In this document: one piece after another, positions 45,935 to 54,992 of the stretch
Position numbering within the stretch: position 1 is the stretch's first letter
Layout: the number at the start of each line of letters is the position of its first letter
NCBI RefSeq assembly: GCF_000022325.1
Contig: NC_012034.1
Coordinates: forward strand, 1,983,501-2,047,500
Source of the DNA: Caldicellulosiruptor bescii DSM 6725
GTDB lineage: Bacteria; Bacillota; Thermoanaerobacteria; Caldicellulosiruptorales; Caldicellulosiruptoraceae
DNA: 64,000 nucleotides
Direction: 5' to 3'
The notes under the pieces: generated by a model
The model's input: only the letters and a program-made list of their open reading frames with translations
Told to the model about the DNA's origin: nothing
Database searches by the model: none
Position numbers and translations under genes: made by a program

Positions 45935-47323
45935 TTATAATTTGCTTGCAATCTCGCGGGCAATCAAAACTCCGTTCACGCTCGCCTGCATAAGTCCTCT
46001 TGTAATACCTGCTCCATCGCCACCAAAATAAAGGTTTTGAATTGTCAAACACTCAAAATTGTTCTTGACTTTTACCTCGTTTGAATAAAACTTAACCTCA
46101 ACACCGTAAAGCAGCGTATCAAACGATGCAACACCCTGCACGACATAGTCCAAAGCTTCAATCATCTCTTTTATATCAAGCATTATTCTGTAGGGCAAAA
46201 CCAAACTCAAATCACCGGCAACAGCATCAGTAAGTGTTGGTACAACAGAGTTTCTTTTTATCCTCTCCTCGTTTGATCTTCTACCTCTTATAAAATCACC
46301 ATACCTTTGAACAAGTACTTTGCCTCCTGAGAGCATGTTTGCAAGTTCTGCAATGTATTTGCCATACTTTATACTATCTTTGAATGGGTCTGTAAAATGT
46401 TTTGATACAAGCAGAGCAAAGTTTGTGTTGTCGCTCTTTATATTCTTGTAGCTGTGACCGTTAACTACTGCCAGGTTGTCATAGTGCTCAACAGCAACAT
46501 ACCCACCCGGGTTCATGCAAAATGTTCTTACCTTGTCATCAAATGTTTTTGTATAGTATATGAACTTGCTCTCATAAAGATGCTCAGTTATACCCTTCCA
46601 TATATGATTTGGTGTCTCTACTCTCACACCTATGTCAACCCTGTTATTCTCACACGGGATATTGTACTTTTCTATTATCTTCGAAAGCCAGCTCGCACCC
46701 TCACGTCCCACACATATAACAACATTTTTTGCATAGTATATACTGCCATCCTCAGCAACAACCCCTGCCGCTTTTCCATCTTCCACAATCAAGTCTTTTA
46801 CAGGTGTTCTGAATTTTATCTCAATGTTATTGCTGAGGAGAAAATCCTGGAGTCTTTTGTATATCTTTTTTGCCTCTTCGGTGCCAAGATGTCTTATTGG
46901 ACTTTCAACAAGCATGAGGTTCGCAACAGTTGCCTTCCTTTTTATTTCCTCAATCACCTGACTATTTGTACCATATACCTTAGTGTCTGCCCCATTTTCA
47001 AGGTATATGCTATCTACGTACTTTATGAGCTCTACTGCCTTGCTTTGCCCAACAAATTCTTGAATTCTGCCACCAACGTTTGGTGAAAGCGACAACTTCC
47101 CATCTGAAAATGCACCTGCACCCGAAAATCCAGTTGTTATATTGCAGGGTTTGCAGCCACTACAAACATTTGTAACTCTCTTTGGACACTCTCTTGACTC
47201 GATATCTCTTCCTTTCTCAAATATCACAACTTTTGCCACAGAAGAAGTTTTCACAAGCTCATATGCCGTAAATATCCCACATGGTCCTGCCCCTACAATA
47301 ATGACATCATACTTTGTGTTCAT
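45935..47323 (-). CDS. FAD-dependent dehydrogenase (NAD(P)/FAD oxidoreductase family)
   Basis: About 462 residues. The N-terminus has the FAD-binding loop VIIVGAGPCGIFTAYEL and an acidic strand end VVIFEKG. A cluster CPKRVTNVCSGCKPC, then GFSGAGAFSDGKLSL, follows. The second nucleotide motif is VVICVGREGASWL, and the C-terminal FAD segment is LYFGGDGAGITRGLMQASVNG. This is the COG2509-type family, whose substrate is unknown to me. The ATG at 47323 is preferred over a GTG nine bases earlier. Its own terminator lies downstream. Confidence 0.83.
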   Translation of the reverse strand: MNTKYDVIIVGAGPCGIFTAYELVKTSSVAKVVIFEKGRDIESRECPKRVTNVCSGCKPCNITTGFSGAGAFSDGKLSLSPNVGGRIQEFVGQSKAVELIKYVDSIYLENGADTKVYGTNSQVIEEIKRKATVANLMLVESPIRHLGTEEAKKIYKRLQDFLLSNNIEIKFRTPVKDLIVEDGKAAGVVAEDGSIYYAKNVVICVGREGASWLSKIIEKYNIPCENNRVDIGVRVETPNHIWKGITEHLYESKFIYYTKTFDDKVRTFCMNPGGYVAVEHYDNLAVVNGHSYKNIKSDNTNFALLVSKHFTDPFKDSIKYGKYIAELANMLSGGKVLVQRYGDFIRGRRSNEERIKRNSVVPTLTDAVAGDLSLVLPYRIMLDIKEMIEALDYVVQGVASFDTLLYGVEVKFYSNEVKVKNNFECLTIQNLYFGGDGAGITRGLMQASVNGVLIAREIASKL

Positions 47324-47499
47324 ATTCCTCACCCTCTTGGCCTTTGCAAAATTAAATTTCCCTTTGAAATGTTACACCAAATTATAAAATTTGTCTATTA
47401 AAAATTTACACACTTTTTTAATAATTGAGAAACGAAAAATCTAAACAAATGAGGTAATATAAAAATAGAAGAAAAAATTTACAAGGAGGCAATAAAAAA

Positions 47500-48546
47500 A
47501 TGAAAAGAAAACTGATAAGCTTAATTTTAGTTTTCGTCTTTACTTTTCTCTTATTAGTTCCGGTATATGCTGACCAAGATACATCAGCTACTTCATCTTC
47601 TCAGACTGTAACAAGCTCAGCCTATAGCACAACTCAAGTACAAACTTATCAAACCACTGAGAACACTACTTACTCTCAGACTTACAATACTCAAAATTCG
47701 ACAACCACAACCACAACATATTCTTCAACTTACAGTACAAATTCAACTACTGAAGTAATTCCACCTATTTCAAATGATAATGTAAATATCCAAGAAGTAC
47801 AGAAACTTTCAAAAGAGCAGAAAAAGGCTATTAATAACTTCATTTTGCAAATCAATCAACTAAGAACAAAGTTTAACAAGATTAATGCTGAGGTAAATCA
47901 TCTTAGGGCAAAGATAAATGCTTACATTCAAGCTGCTAAAAGATATGATAAGAACTTCTTTACTCAGGAAATGAACAAGATAATTAATGATGTAAACAAG
48001 GCAATATCACAACTTCAAAAGGAACTCAAAAAGAAGAATTTCTCGTCATCCAAAGTAGCAGAGCTTAACAATCAACTAACTCAAAAACTCAATGAACTAA
48101 AAGTATATGAAGAAGTCTATAAAAACCAGCAGCAACAGGCAGTTGACCAGGCTGTATATCAAATAAAACAACTTGTCGACCAGATTCAACCAACAGTAAG
48201 CCAAAAGGTGTACCAGATAAATACCATCGATAAGCAGATAAAAGTCAAACTCTACGAATATCATCAGATAGCTAAGAGCAGTGATTACAATAAAATAGTC
48301 AGCTTATTGAATGAAGTTGTAGGCTTGTATCAGGCAAAAGTTAATACTATCTCCGAAATAAAAAGTCTTTACACAGATGTTCTTTCAAAAATTGAAAACA
48401 TTATTAAAAACTCTCTCAATATGCCCAAAAAGTATGTTCAGCCAATGCAAGAAAAGAAAATCACAATTCCTGGCAAAGGTAACTCTAAAATAGAAATAGA
48501 GATAAAAAAGATTCCTCAGCAGCCTCACAAAGGAAAGAAGAAATAA
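47500..48546 (+). CDS. Secreted Ser/Thr/Gln-rich coiled-coil protein
   Basis: A 348-residue protein. The signal peptide is residues 1-25 (cleavage near VYA-DQ). About 65 residues of Ser/Thr/Tyr/Gln low-complexity linker follow, possibly glycosylated. About 215 residues of nearly continuous coiled coil (KAINNFILQINQLRTKF onward) and a basic KIEIEIKKIPQQPHKGKKK tail complete it. No enzymatic motif is visible. A surface, adhesion or spacer role is inference only. Good AAGGAGG upstream, and a strong terminator downstream. Confidence 0.75.
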   Translation: MKRKLISLILVFVFTFLLLVPVYADQDTSATSSSQTVTSSAYSTTQVQTYQTTENTTYSQTYNTQNSTTTTTTYSSTYSTNSTTEVIPPISNDNVNIQEVQKLSKEQKKAINNFILQINQLRTKFNKINAEVNHLRAKINAYIQAAKRYDKNFFTQEMNKIINDVNKAISQLQKELKKKNFSSSKVAELNNQLTQKLNELKVYEEVYKNQQQQAVDQAVYQIKQLVDQIQPTVSQKVYQINTIDKQIKVKLYEYHQIAKSSDYNKIVSLLNEVVGLYQAKVNTISEIKSLYTDVLSKIENIIKNSLNMPKKYVQPMQEKKITIPGKGNSKIEIEIKKIPQQPHKGKKK

Positions 48547-48573
48547 AATTTTAAGCTTATGTTCAAAACAAAA

Positions 48574-48614
48574 AGGTGTACATCCGAAAAGAAGGATGTA
48601 CACCTAATTTTTTT
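48574..48614. terminator. Bidirectional rho-independent terminator
   Basis: A perfect 12-bp stem, AGGTGTACATCC with GGATGTACACCT, around GAAAAGAA. Ts follow on the plus side and the mirror A-run gives Ts on the minus side. It ends both the secreted-protein gene and the convergent repair gene, whose stop codon lies inside the hairpin. Confidence 0.92.
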
Positions 48615-49347
48615 CTACAAGATACTTCCAATATCTTTTGGGCATGTTCTGCTGCTGAAGTTTTAGATTTTTTCGCTCTTCGATTGCCATAGATTTGAAA
48701 TACTTCTTCCACAGCATCTGAAACATCTCTTCTTGATGAGTTACTTTTAATTTTAAGTTATTGCAAATTAAAAACTGGACTTTTTTTCTATCGTAAATAG
48801 CAACTTTGTTTCGCTTCACATCATGGATGACCCAGCAAAATTCATTCAGCCTATTTTTAAAAAAATATGCAATTGGTTTTATAATGTCGTTTTTGGGTTC
48901 AAACTTGGCATAAAGAAATCCTTCATTTGTCTCACAAAACCTCATAAGCCCCATGTATTTTCCTATTTCCCTGCTAACGTTTTTTGCCATCTTTTCAACT
49001 GCGTTTGCTATATCATCACTGTAAAGATACTTTATCTTTTTGCCATGGGTAAGTAACAAAAATAGATATCTCAAAATATAACTCTCTTTGTCTTCAGTAT
49101 CTGACAAAAATGCATAGTAAATCTTTTTGAAAACACTGCAATCAGTTTTTTCAATTATGCCTTTCCTCATTTCCAAAAACGTTTTGAAATCATTTTGAAC
49201 CTCTCTTACACTATCTATAAACATCGGTTGGTATTCATTTTTTGAAACAATTATAGCTCTATCTTTATCTATACCTTCAGAAATTATATGAAATGCCGCA
49301 CACATAAAACCTTCGAATGTTCCGTCATACAAAAATATTTTGTACAC
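48604..49347 (-). CDS. Putative DNA repair protein (TIGR03915/DUF4130 type)
   Basis: A 247-residue protein with the family features: the YDGTFEGFMCAAFHII start, a central helical part, then RFCETNEGFLYAKFEP, FCWVIHDVKRNKVAIYDRKK and the C-terminal MPKRYWKYL. It is regularly encoded next to a radical-SAM protein, as here (3-base gap), and the pair is predicted to repair or modify DNA. The biochemical function is not established to my knowledge. Confidence 0.85.
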   Translation of the reverse strand: MYKIFLYDGTFEGFMCAAFHIISEGIDKDRAIIVSKNEYQPMFIDSVREVQNDFKTFLEMRKGIIEKTDCSVFKKIYYAFLSDTEDKESYILRYLFLLLTHGKKIKYLYSDDIANAVEKMAKNVSREIGKYMGLMRFCETNEGFLYAKFEPKNDIIKPIAYFFKNRLNEFCWVIHDVKRNKVAIYDRKKVQFLICNNLKLKVTHQEEMFQMLWKKYFKSMAIEERKNLKLQQQNMPKRYWKYLVEKN

Positions 49348-49350
49348 CTT

Positions 49351-50598
49351 TTAAATCTCCCCTGTTATCACAGATGTAAATACTTCCCTATCAAAAAACG
49401 AAAGCTGCTGAGGTTTTTGCAAAGAATTTTTATCTGTAAGTTTTTGCCTTATTTTCTCAGGTGGCAAATCAATTAAAAACCTTTCAAATGCCTTGCCGTT
49501 GCAAGTTATAAAATATTTTGCTCTTTTTAGAACAACACCCATCTTTTTTAAATCCTCAAAATCCAAAGAATGAAATACCCTGTTTTTAATTATTCTCTTT
49601 GCACTTTTTATTCCAATGCCAGGCACTCTTATCAGCTGTTCATAACTTGCTTTATTTATCTCAATTGGGAATTTATCAAGGTTTCTCAGCGCCCACATCA
49701 CTTTTGGGTCAACCTCAAGGTCAAGGTTCTCATCCTTGCTTTTAAAAAGCTCATCAGCAGAAAAGTTGTAAACTCTAATCAGCCAGTCTGCCTGATAAAG
49801 TCTGTGTTCACGCAAAAGCGGTGGACTGTCCACTTTCAATATCCTTGGATCGTGATTTACAGGCGTGTATGCAGAATAGTATACCCTTTTGAGCTTAAAC
49901 TTTTTGTAAAGGTGCTGGCTTAAGTTGATTATTTTATAATCACTGTCATCTGTTGCACCAATTATCATCTGAGTGCTTTGACCAGCCGATACAAAATTTT
50001 TCTCTTCTTCAGCTACTTTTGTTATAAACTCCATAGGCTTTAATATACTCTCTTTTGTTTTATTGGGACACAAAAGCCTTAAGCTCTTTTCAGATGGAAG
50101 TTCAATATTGACACTCATTCTGTCAACCAAAAATCCAGTTTTTTTTATTAAATCAAGTGATGCATAGGGAATAGCTTTAACGTGTATATATCCATTGAAC
50201 TGATATTTATATCTCAAAAGCCAAACTGTTCGAAAAAGCATCTCCATTGTCCAGTCAGGAGAATTTTTGATGGCAGAGCTCAGAAAAAGACCCTCTATAT
50301 AGTTTCTCTTATAAAAGTTTATGGTCAGCTCAGCAATTTCCTGGGGTGTAAATGTTGCTCTTTTTATATCATTGCTCCTTCTGTTAATACAGTAAGCACA
50401 GTCAAAAATACATTCATTTGTAAATAGAACTTTCAAAAGGGAGATACAACGCCCATCATCTGTCCAGCTGTGGCAAATACCTGCAGAAAATGTTGAGCCA
50501 ATTCCAAAATGTTTTTCCCTTTTGCTTCCGCTTGACGCGCACGAAACATCATACTTTGCAGCAGCACCAAGAACCTCAAGTTTTTCAAGTATATCCAT
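49351..50598 (-). CDS. Putative DNA repair/modification radical-SAM protein (TIGR03916 type)
   Basis: About 415 residues. The radical-SAM cluster motif CIFDCAYC (CxxxCxxC) is at about residue 63. A C-terminal helix-hairpin-helix DNA-binding motif is INKASYEQLIRVPGIGIKSAKRI (about residues 312-335). The partner of the gene above; together they form a two-gene unit in many Firmicutes. The N-terminal DVSCASSGS and GICHSWTDDGRCISL are also conserved in the family. The ATG at 50598 is preferred. Confidence 0.86.
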   Translation of the reverse strand: MDILEKLEVLGAAAKYDVSCASSGSKREKHFGIGSTFSAGICHSWTDDGRCISLLKVLFTNECIFDCAYCINRRSNDIKRATFTPQEIAELTINFYKRNYIEGLFLSSAIKNSPDWTMEMLFRTVWLLRYKYQFNGYIHVKAIPYASLDLIKKTGFLVDRMSVNIELPSEKSLRLLCPNKTKESILKPMEFITKVAEEEKNFVSAGQSTQMIIGATDDSDYKIINLSQHLYKKFKLKRVYYSAYTPVNHDPRILKVDSPPLLREHRLYQADWLIRVYNFSADELFKSKDENLDLEVDPKVMWALRNLDKFPIEINKASYEQLIRVPGIGIKSAKRIIKNRVFHSLDFEDLKKMGVVLKRAKYFITCNGKAFERFLIDLPPEKIRQKLTDKNSLQKPQQLSFFDREVFTSVITGEI

Positions 50599-50678
50599 AT
50601 AAATCACTTCTTTTTTAAAAAACTATGTGTAGTTGATTTATACCTATATAATAACCGAATATATATTCTATTTCAAGA

Positions 50679-50728
50679 AAAAAATAAGAGACCCCCCTCC
50701 CTCAGCTATAAAGAGAAAAGGACCTCTT
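50679..50728 (-). terminator. Probable terminator of the beta-galactosidase gene
   Basis: Minus strand: AAGAGGTCC and GGGGTCTCTT pair imperfectly over a short internal hairpin, then ATTTTTTT. It lies about 95 bases after the stop. The stem is imperfect, so confidence is moderate. Confidence 0.5.
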
Positions 50729-50822
50729 ACTATTCTTTGTGGCCTCAATATTGGAATACTTTTGCAACATCCATACACCTGACATCTCTACTGTAAGTTA
50801 TCAAGGGAGACATCTGCAGTTT

Positions 50823-52862
50823 TTAATCTTTTAATCTTCTCAGTATCATAACCTCCTTCGGGGCAAGAGTAGCTTTTCCGCCCAAAATCTTCTGTGTTAT
50901 AAGCTCATAATACTCATCTTTAAGCTCAATATTTACATCATAACCATTGAAATTCAAAAGAAACACATATTCATTCCCATTCTTTTCTCTTTTTGTTACT
51001 TCAACACCTTCCGGCACAAGTAATATTGGTTGTACACCAGCCTTTTCAGCGTAGAACTTAACAAGACCTTCTATAAACCTTTGTTCTGGTCTTGTTCCAA
51101 TATAAATCGCCTTTCCATTTCCATAATTATTTTCAACAACAGCTGGCATTCCGCGGTAATAATCCTGCTCATAGTAAGCAAGCGCCCTTGCACCCTCAAG
51201 GTGAATAACGTCACAGATAAAATCACATTCGTATTTGCCATCAAGCATGCCAATAGGTTTTTCAAGTATAATTGCATTTTTCATATCAGGGAAAAGCGCA
51301 TCAATCTCCTCAACCCAGATACCACAGAGTTTCCTAAACCAACCCGGATAGCCGCCAAGAATTACTCTGTCATTTTCATCAACAAGTCCTGATAAATATG
51401 TTGTAATAAATATTCCACCGTTTTTTACATAATTTTCTATATTCTTTGCAGTCTCTTTATCAAGAAGATACAAAAGTGGTGCAACAACAAGTTTGTACCT
51501 TGTTAAATCTTCTTTCGGGTCAACAACATCCACATTTGTTTTTAGCTTATACAGCGCTTTATAGTAAGCATCTATATGTTCAAGGTAAGATATATCATTT
51601 CTAAATCCCATACTCTCTTCAAGCGCCCACCAGTTTTCCCAGTCAAATAATAGTGCAACCTCGCTCTTAGTTGTTGACTCCAAAATCTCATCTAAGCGCA
51701 AAAGTTCATCGCCAATCTTTTTAAGCTCTTTGCTCACCCTCGTCTCAAGGTGTCCAACATGCGGAACCATCGCAGAGTGAAACTTTTCGCACGAAGCAAC
51801 TGACTGTCTCCACTGGAAATACAGCACAGAGTCAGCTCCATGTGCAATTGCATGATAGCTCAAAAGCCTTATCATACCAGGTCTTTTTGCAGAGTTGTAC
51901 CAATGCCAATTTGTCTGGCTCGGTGTTTGTTCCATCAAAATCCACGATTGGTCTCTTTTGAGCCCTCTCATGAGGTCATGCTTGAAAGCAATAGAACTTG
52001 GAGAATCTTTTATCGATGGGTAATTGTCCCATGATACAATATCCATATGTTTTGCCCATTTGTGATAGTCAAGAGGCTTAAATGGGCCCATCAGGTTTGT
52101 TGTAACAGGGATATCTGGCATGTATTTTTTGATAATCTCAACTTCCATTTTATAAAGATTCAGAAGGCTGTCTGACATAAACCTCTTGTAATCAAGCGAA
52201 GGTCCCTGGAATGAGCTTTTCTGCCTTCCAGGCATATATTCAAACTCTTCGTTCAGATATGAGGGAACTTCTATCTCATCCCAATCATAAAATGTATGTC
52301 CCCAGAAAGCTGTGTTCCATCTTTTGTTGAGCTCATCCAATGTTTTATATCTTTCTTTTAGCCACTCTCTAAAGGCTTTTGCACAGTTTTCACAGTAGCA
52401 GTAAGGACCATATTCGTTACTGATATGCCACATTATAACTGCAGGATGGTCTTTATACCTTTTTACCATCTCCTCAACAATTCTTCTTGCTGCATTTTTG
52501 AAGTTTGGACTGTTTGGGCAGTAATTCTGCCTTGCTCCATGTTTTCTCTTTCTTCCATGAATATCAACAGGAAGCACATCAGGATACTTTTTAGAAAGCC
52601 ATGCTGGCTGAGAAGCCGTAGGTGTTGCCAAGATAACATGAATACCATTTGAATAGAGCTTATCAATTATTTTGTCAAGCCATTCAAATGTAAATTCATC
52701 TTCATTTGGCTGAAGCTGTGCCCATGAAAATATTGGCATAGAAACTGCATTTACATTATAGTATTTCATATATTCAATGTCCTTTTCCCACACATCCTCT
52801 GTCCACTGGTCTGGATTGTAGTCTCCACCATGCAAAAATTTTTTCAGCTTTATTTTGCCCAT
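50823..52862 (-). CDS. GH42 beta-galactosidase
   Basis: About 679 residues in the three-domain GH42 layout: a TIM barrel with acid/base Glu in HISNEYGPYC and nucleophile Glu in ILMEQTPSQTNWHW, a trimerisation domain (KLVVAPLLYLLDKETAKNI), and a small C-terminal beta domain. A CYCENC cysteine group near the acid/base would bind zinc. There is no signal peptide, so it acts on imported galactosides. The ATG at 52862 (MGKIKLKKFLHGGDYNPDQW) is the family start. Its native Shine-Dalgarno has been cut away by an IS607 insertion. Confidence 0.95.
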   Translation of the reverse strand: MGKIKLKKFLHGGDYNPDQWTEDVWEKDIEYMKYYNVNAVSMPIFSWAQLQPNEDEFTFEWLDKIIDKLYSNGIHVILATPTASQPAWLSKKYPDVLPVDIHGRKRKHGARQNYCPNSPNFKNAARRIVEEMVKRYKDHPAVIMWHISNEYGPYCYCENCAKAFREWLKERYKTLDELNKRWNTAFWGHTFYDWDEIEVPSYLNEEFEYMPGRQKSSFQGPSLDYKRFMSDSLLNLYKMEVEIIKKYMPDIPVTTNLMGPFKPLDYHKWAKHMDIVSWDNYPSIKDSPSSIAFKHDLMRGLKRDQSWILMEQTPSQTNWHWYNSAKRPGMIRLLSYHAIAHGADSVLYFQWRQSVASCEKFHSAMVPHVGHLETRVSKELKKIGDELLRLDEILESTTKSEVALLFDWENWWALEESMGFRNDISYLEHIDAYYKALYKLKTNVDVVDPKEDLTRYKLVVAPLLYLLDKETAKNIENYVKNGGIFITTYLSGLVDENDRVILGGYPGWFRKLCGIWVEEIDALFPDMKNAIILEKPIGMLDGKYECDFICDVIHLEGARALAYYEQDYYRGMPAVVENNYGNGKAIYIGTRPEQRFIEGLVKFYAEKAGVQPILLVPEGVEVTKREKNGNEYVFLLNFNGYDVNIELKDEYYELITQKILGGKATLAPKEVMILRRLKD

Positions 52863-52872
52863 TATAAAAGCC

Positions 52873-53120
52873 TGGTCAACCAAACTGTGCAAAATTGCAC
52901 AGTATTGGCGGCTGGGGTATTTGTAGTCCGCCTTTCAGGCTTTCCCAGCCCCAGCAGGCGGTATTTGGGAAAGCCATAGCCCCTGCCCCAAGAAGCAGGA
53001 ACTTACGCCCTTACAGGTCTTCCCCACTTGCCCTGAAATCAAAAGCGATTTCAAGACAGACATATCACGCAGGACTCTGTCAGGGGAGAGTGGCGTTACC
53101 ACCGCTACCCTAAGAACTTG
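52873..53120 (-). ncRNA. Candidate omegaRNA (reRNA) overlapping the tnpB 3' end
   Basis: The right end of the element is GC-rich in an AT-rich chromosome and dense in hairpins. A perfect GGCTTTCCCA/TGGGAAAGCC stem lies at 52938-52975, GGCGG/CCGCC at 52907-52932, and the palindrome CTGTGCAA-AA-TTGCACAG at 52885-52902. TnpB proteins use an RNA made from this region, with the guide read from DNA just beyond the right end. Here the guide would be the first bases of the GH42 leader and gene. The 5' limit is a guess. Confidence 0.5.
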
Positions 53121-54473
53121 CCAGGGATTGTGTTTTTTGCCACGACTACCCGCGCTTGTTCCATCCAGAGGCACGGATAGCCTCCCTGGCTCACTCCCAG
53201 AGCTTTGTAAAAACTTTATCGCTCTATCTATCGCTTTGAGTTGTTTTTTCCTCAGATGTTTGTTCTTGACTACCTTCCTTACATACTCTTTTAGCTCTTC
53301 CAGGTTGTTTACATCAAGCCTACTAAGAAGCAGCATATAATTGTGCGGTATCCTTTCTCTCAAACCAAGTCCTCTTCGCGCTATTACATACGCTGCCGCA
53401 ATATCCTTGCTCACCATATACTGCGGTGCATACTTCAACATCCCTATCACAGAAGTATACGCCGGGTCTACTTCTATAACCTCTACTCCTTCCCGTTTTG
53501 CCAGAAGTTTTACCTTCTCCAAAAGTAATCTGCTTCCAAAATAGTGCCTTATCCGTCTTGATTTTCTACCTGAAAAGTCGCCTCTTCTGCCCCTGTCCTG
53601 TATGCTAAGGTTCTCAATCACTATCGCTTTTTGCTTCTCTTTCGCCATTTGTACTATCATGTGTGCATACTGCCACCTGTAATACTCTCTCTTGCTTGAG
53701 CTTCCACTCTCAAGCTTCTCAAGTGGTATTCTGCCATATCCCAGAAACTGTCCGTACTCATCTGTTTCTGCCCATGCAACATTCTTTGGATATGCGTTAG
53801 TGTCTATCCCTATAACTCCATTTGCTCTCGTTATCGCAGGCTTGGGGAAAACTTCTTCAACGGTGAAGTAGGCATATACTACACCGTTTTTGAGTTTCAG
53901 TTCTACAGAATAAGGTCCACTAAAGCTGCTTATTGCTTGTAGCAGTAGGTTCCTATCCATGTATGTCTTACCTTTCATCTTCCATCCAGCTTGTATCGTC
54001 GCATATACGTACTCTCTTTTTCCTACGTTAATCCTGAGTTTTGTGAAGTTCCCGTCTATCTCAATCCTTGTATTGAGATTCCCCTTTTTGCTCCTGTCTC
54101 CTCTTGAGTACAGATTCCCCTTCCTTTTCTCCTGCCACTCTCGTTGAAGTTTCCTATATACCTTGCCGTTTATGTGCCGCCTCTTTAGTTTTTCAAAAAG
54201 TTGCCTGCCACCAAAAATGACCTTTTCAGGATTTTCTCCTCTTTCTTTGCATGAGTTTAAAACACTGTTTGCTTTCATTATTGCATCATCAACGTATCGG
54301 GAATTAAGATTAAAAATTCCTTGCAGTTCTCTTTTGAGTTCATTCCTTTTATGCCCTTCCAGTAACCTCTTGTATGCATACCTCATACAAGAGGACCATC
54401 TTCTCATAAGATCTAATACTGCCTTTTTGTCTTCCTCTCTATCGAACACTAACTTCGCCTGAACTGTTACCAT
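52935..54473 (-). CDS. tnpB: TnpB RNA-guided nuclease, RuvC triad intact, no zinc ribbon
   Basis: 512 residues from the ATG at 54473 (GAGGTG upstream). An N-terminal helical/OB-like region precedes the RuvC domain. RuvC-I is VIGIDTN with Asp224, RuvC-II is AIVIENLSI with Glu287, and RuvC-III is SKDIAAAYVIARRG with Asp357. The zinc ribbon CxxC pairs that normally lie between II and III are absent; that stretch reads VDPAYTSVIGMLKYAPQY. The last 85 residues have a different, GC-rich composition because they overlap the candidate omegaRNA. Confidence 0.88.
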   Translation of the reverse strand: MVTVQAKLVFDREEDKKAVLDLMRRWSSCMRYAYKRLLEGHKRNELKRELQGIFNLNSRYVDDAIMKANSVLNSCKERGENPEKVIFGGRQLFEKLKRRHINGKVYRKLQREWQEKRKGNLYSRGDRSKKGNLNTRIEIDGNFTKLRINVGKREYVYATIQAGWKMKGKTYMDRNLLLQAISSFSGPYSVELKLKNGVVYAYFTVEEVFPKPAITRANGVIGIDTNAYPKNVAWAETDEYGQFLGYGRIPLEKLESGSSSKREYYRWQYAHMIVQMAKEKQKAIVIENLSIQDRGRRGDFSGRKSRRIRHYFGSRLLLEKVKLLAKREGVEVIEVDPAYTSVIGMLKYAPQYMVSKDIAAAYVIARRGLGLRERIPHNYMLLLSRLDVNNLEELKEYVRKVVKNKHLRKKQLKAIDRAIKFLQSSGSEPGRLSVPLDGTSAGSRGKKHNPWQVLRVAVVTPLSPDRVLRDMSVLKSLLISGQVGKTCKGVSSCFLGQGLWLSQIPPAGAGKA

Positions 54474-54992
54474 GTCTTTTAGCACCTCTTTGTCCATAAA
54501 TCCTCGCTGCAAAAGATGTTACTATCGCTATTAAGTCCTCTGCCAGTTCTCTGTTTATATCTTCTTCATTTTCTCTGCCATTTAACACTACCAGTTCTAC
54601 CCCAAAGCTCTCCATGAAAAACTTAAGATATTTAAATCCAATTTTGTAACTTCTCCTCTTTTGATTCTGTTCAAAAGTTTTAATAGTCCTCTCCTGTTTT
54701 CATCTACTTTGCTGGCTATTTCAGATATAACTTCATACTGCCAACCTTGAGACTTGGCGTATTCCTCAAGTCTTCTAATTTGGTTTTTAGTGGAGACTCT
54801 TGCATACAAAACAACGGTTGGTTTTGGTTTTTCCTTTATCATGCCAAGTAGTTTTTCTATGTCTTCTTTTTTATACCTTCTCCTTCCCTTCGGTGTCCTG
54901 AGAGGTGTTATTAACCCTTCCTTCTCCCAGTTTATTAGTGTTCTTCGGCAGATAGAATATATCTCTTTAACTTTTTGCACACTTAGCAACAT
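54439..54992 (-). pseudogene. tnpA: IS607 serine recombinase TnpA, inactivated by deletions
   Basis: A MerR-type helix-turn-helix (SVQKVKEIYSICRRTLINWE) is followed by the serine recombinase domain with the catalytic Ser in LYARVSTKNQ. Compared with the family, a few residues are missing just after VSTK. After GEVTKL the frame breaks, and the continuation GFKYLKFFMESFGVELVVLN is found in the next frame, losing the VIEYPDRLARF-type segment (about 34 bases). The first frame stops at 54597; the continued frame stops at 54439 inside tnpB. The recombinase should be inactive. Confidence 0.85.

Noticed and set aside
46454-47086. A 210-codon plus-strand frame
   Set aside because: It lies wholly opposite the FAD-dependent dehydrogenase, whose motifs are clear; its own translation is Cys/Tyr-rich and non-protein-like.
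52885-52902. Palindrome CTGTGCAA-AA-TTGCACAG as a repressor operator for the GH42 gene
   Set aside because: It lies inside the IS607 right end, not in native GH42 DNA, so it more likely belongs to the element or its RNA.
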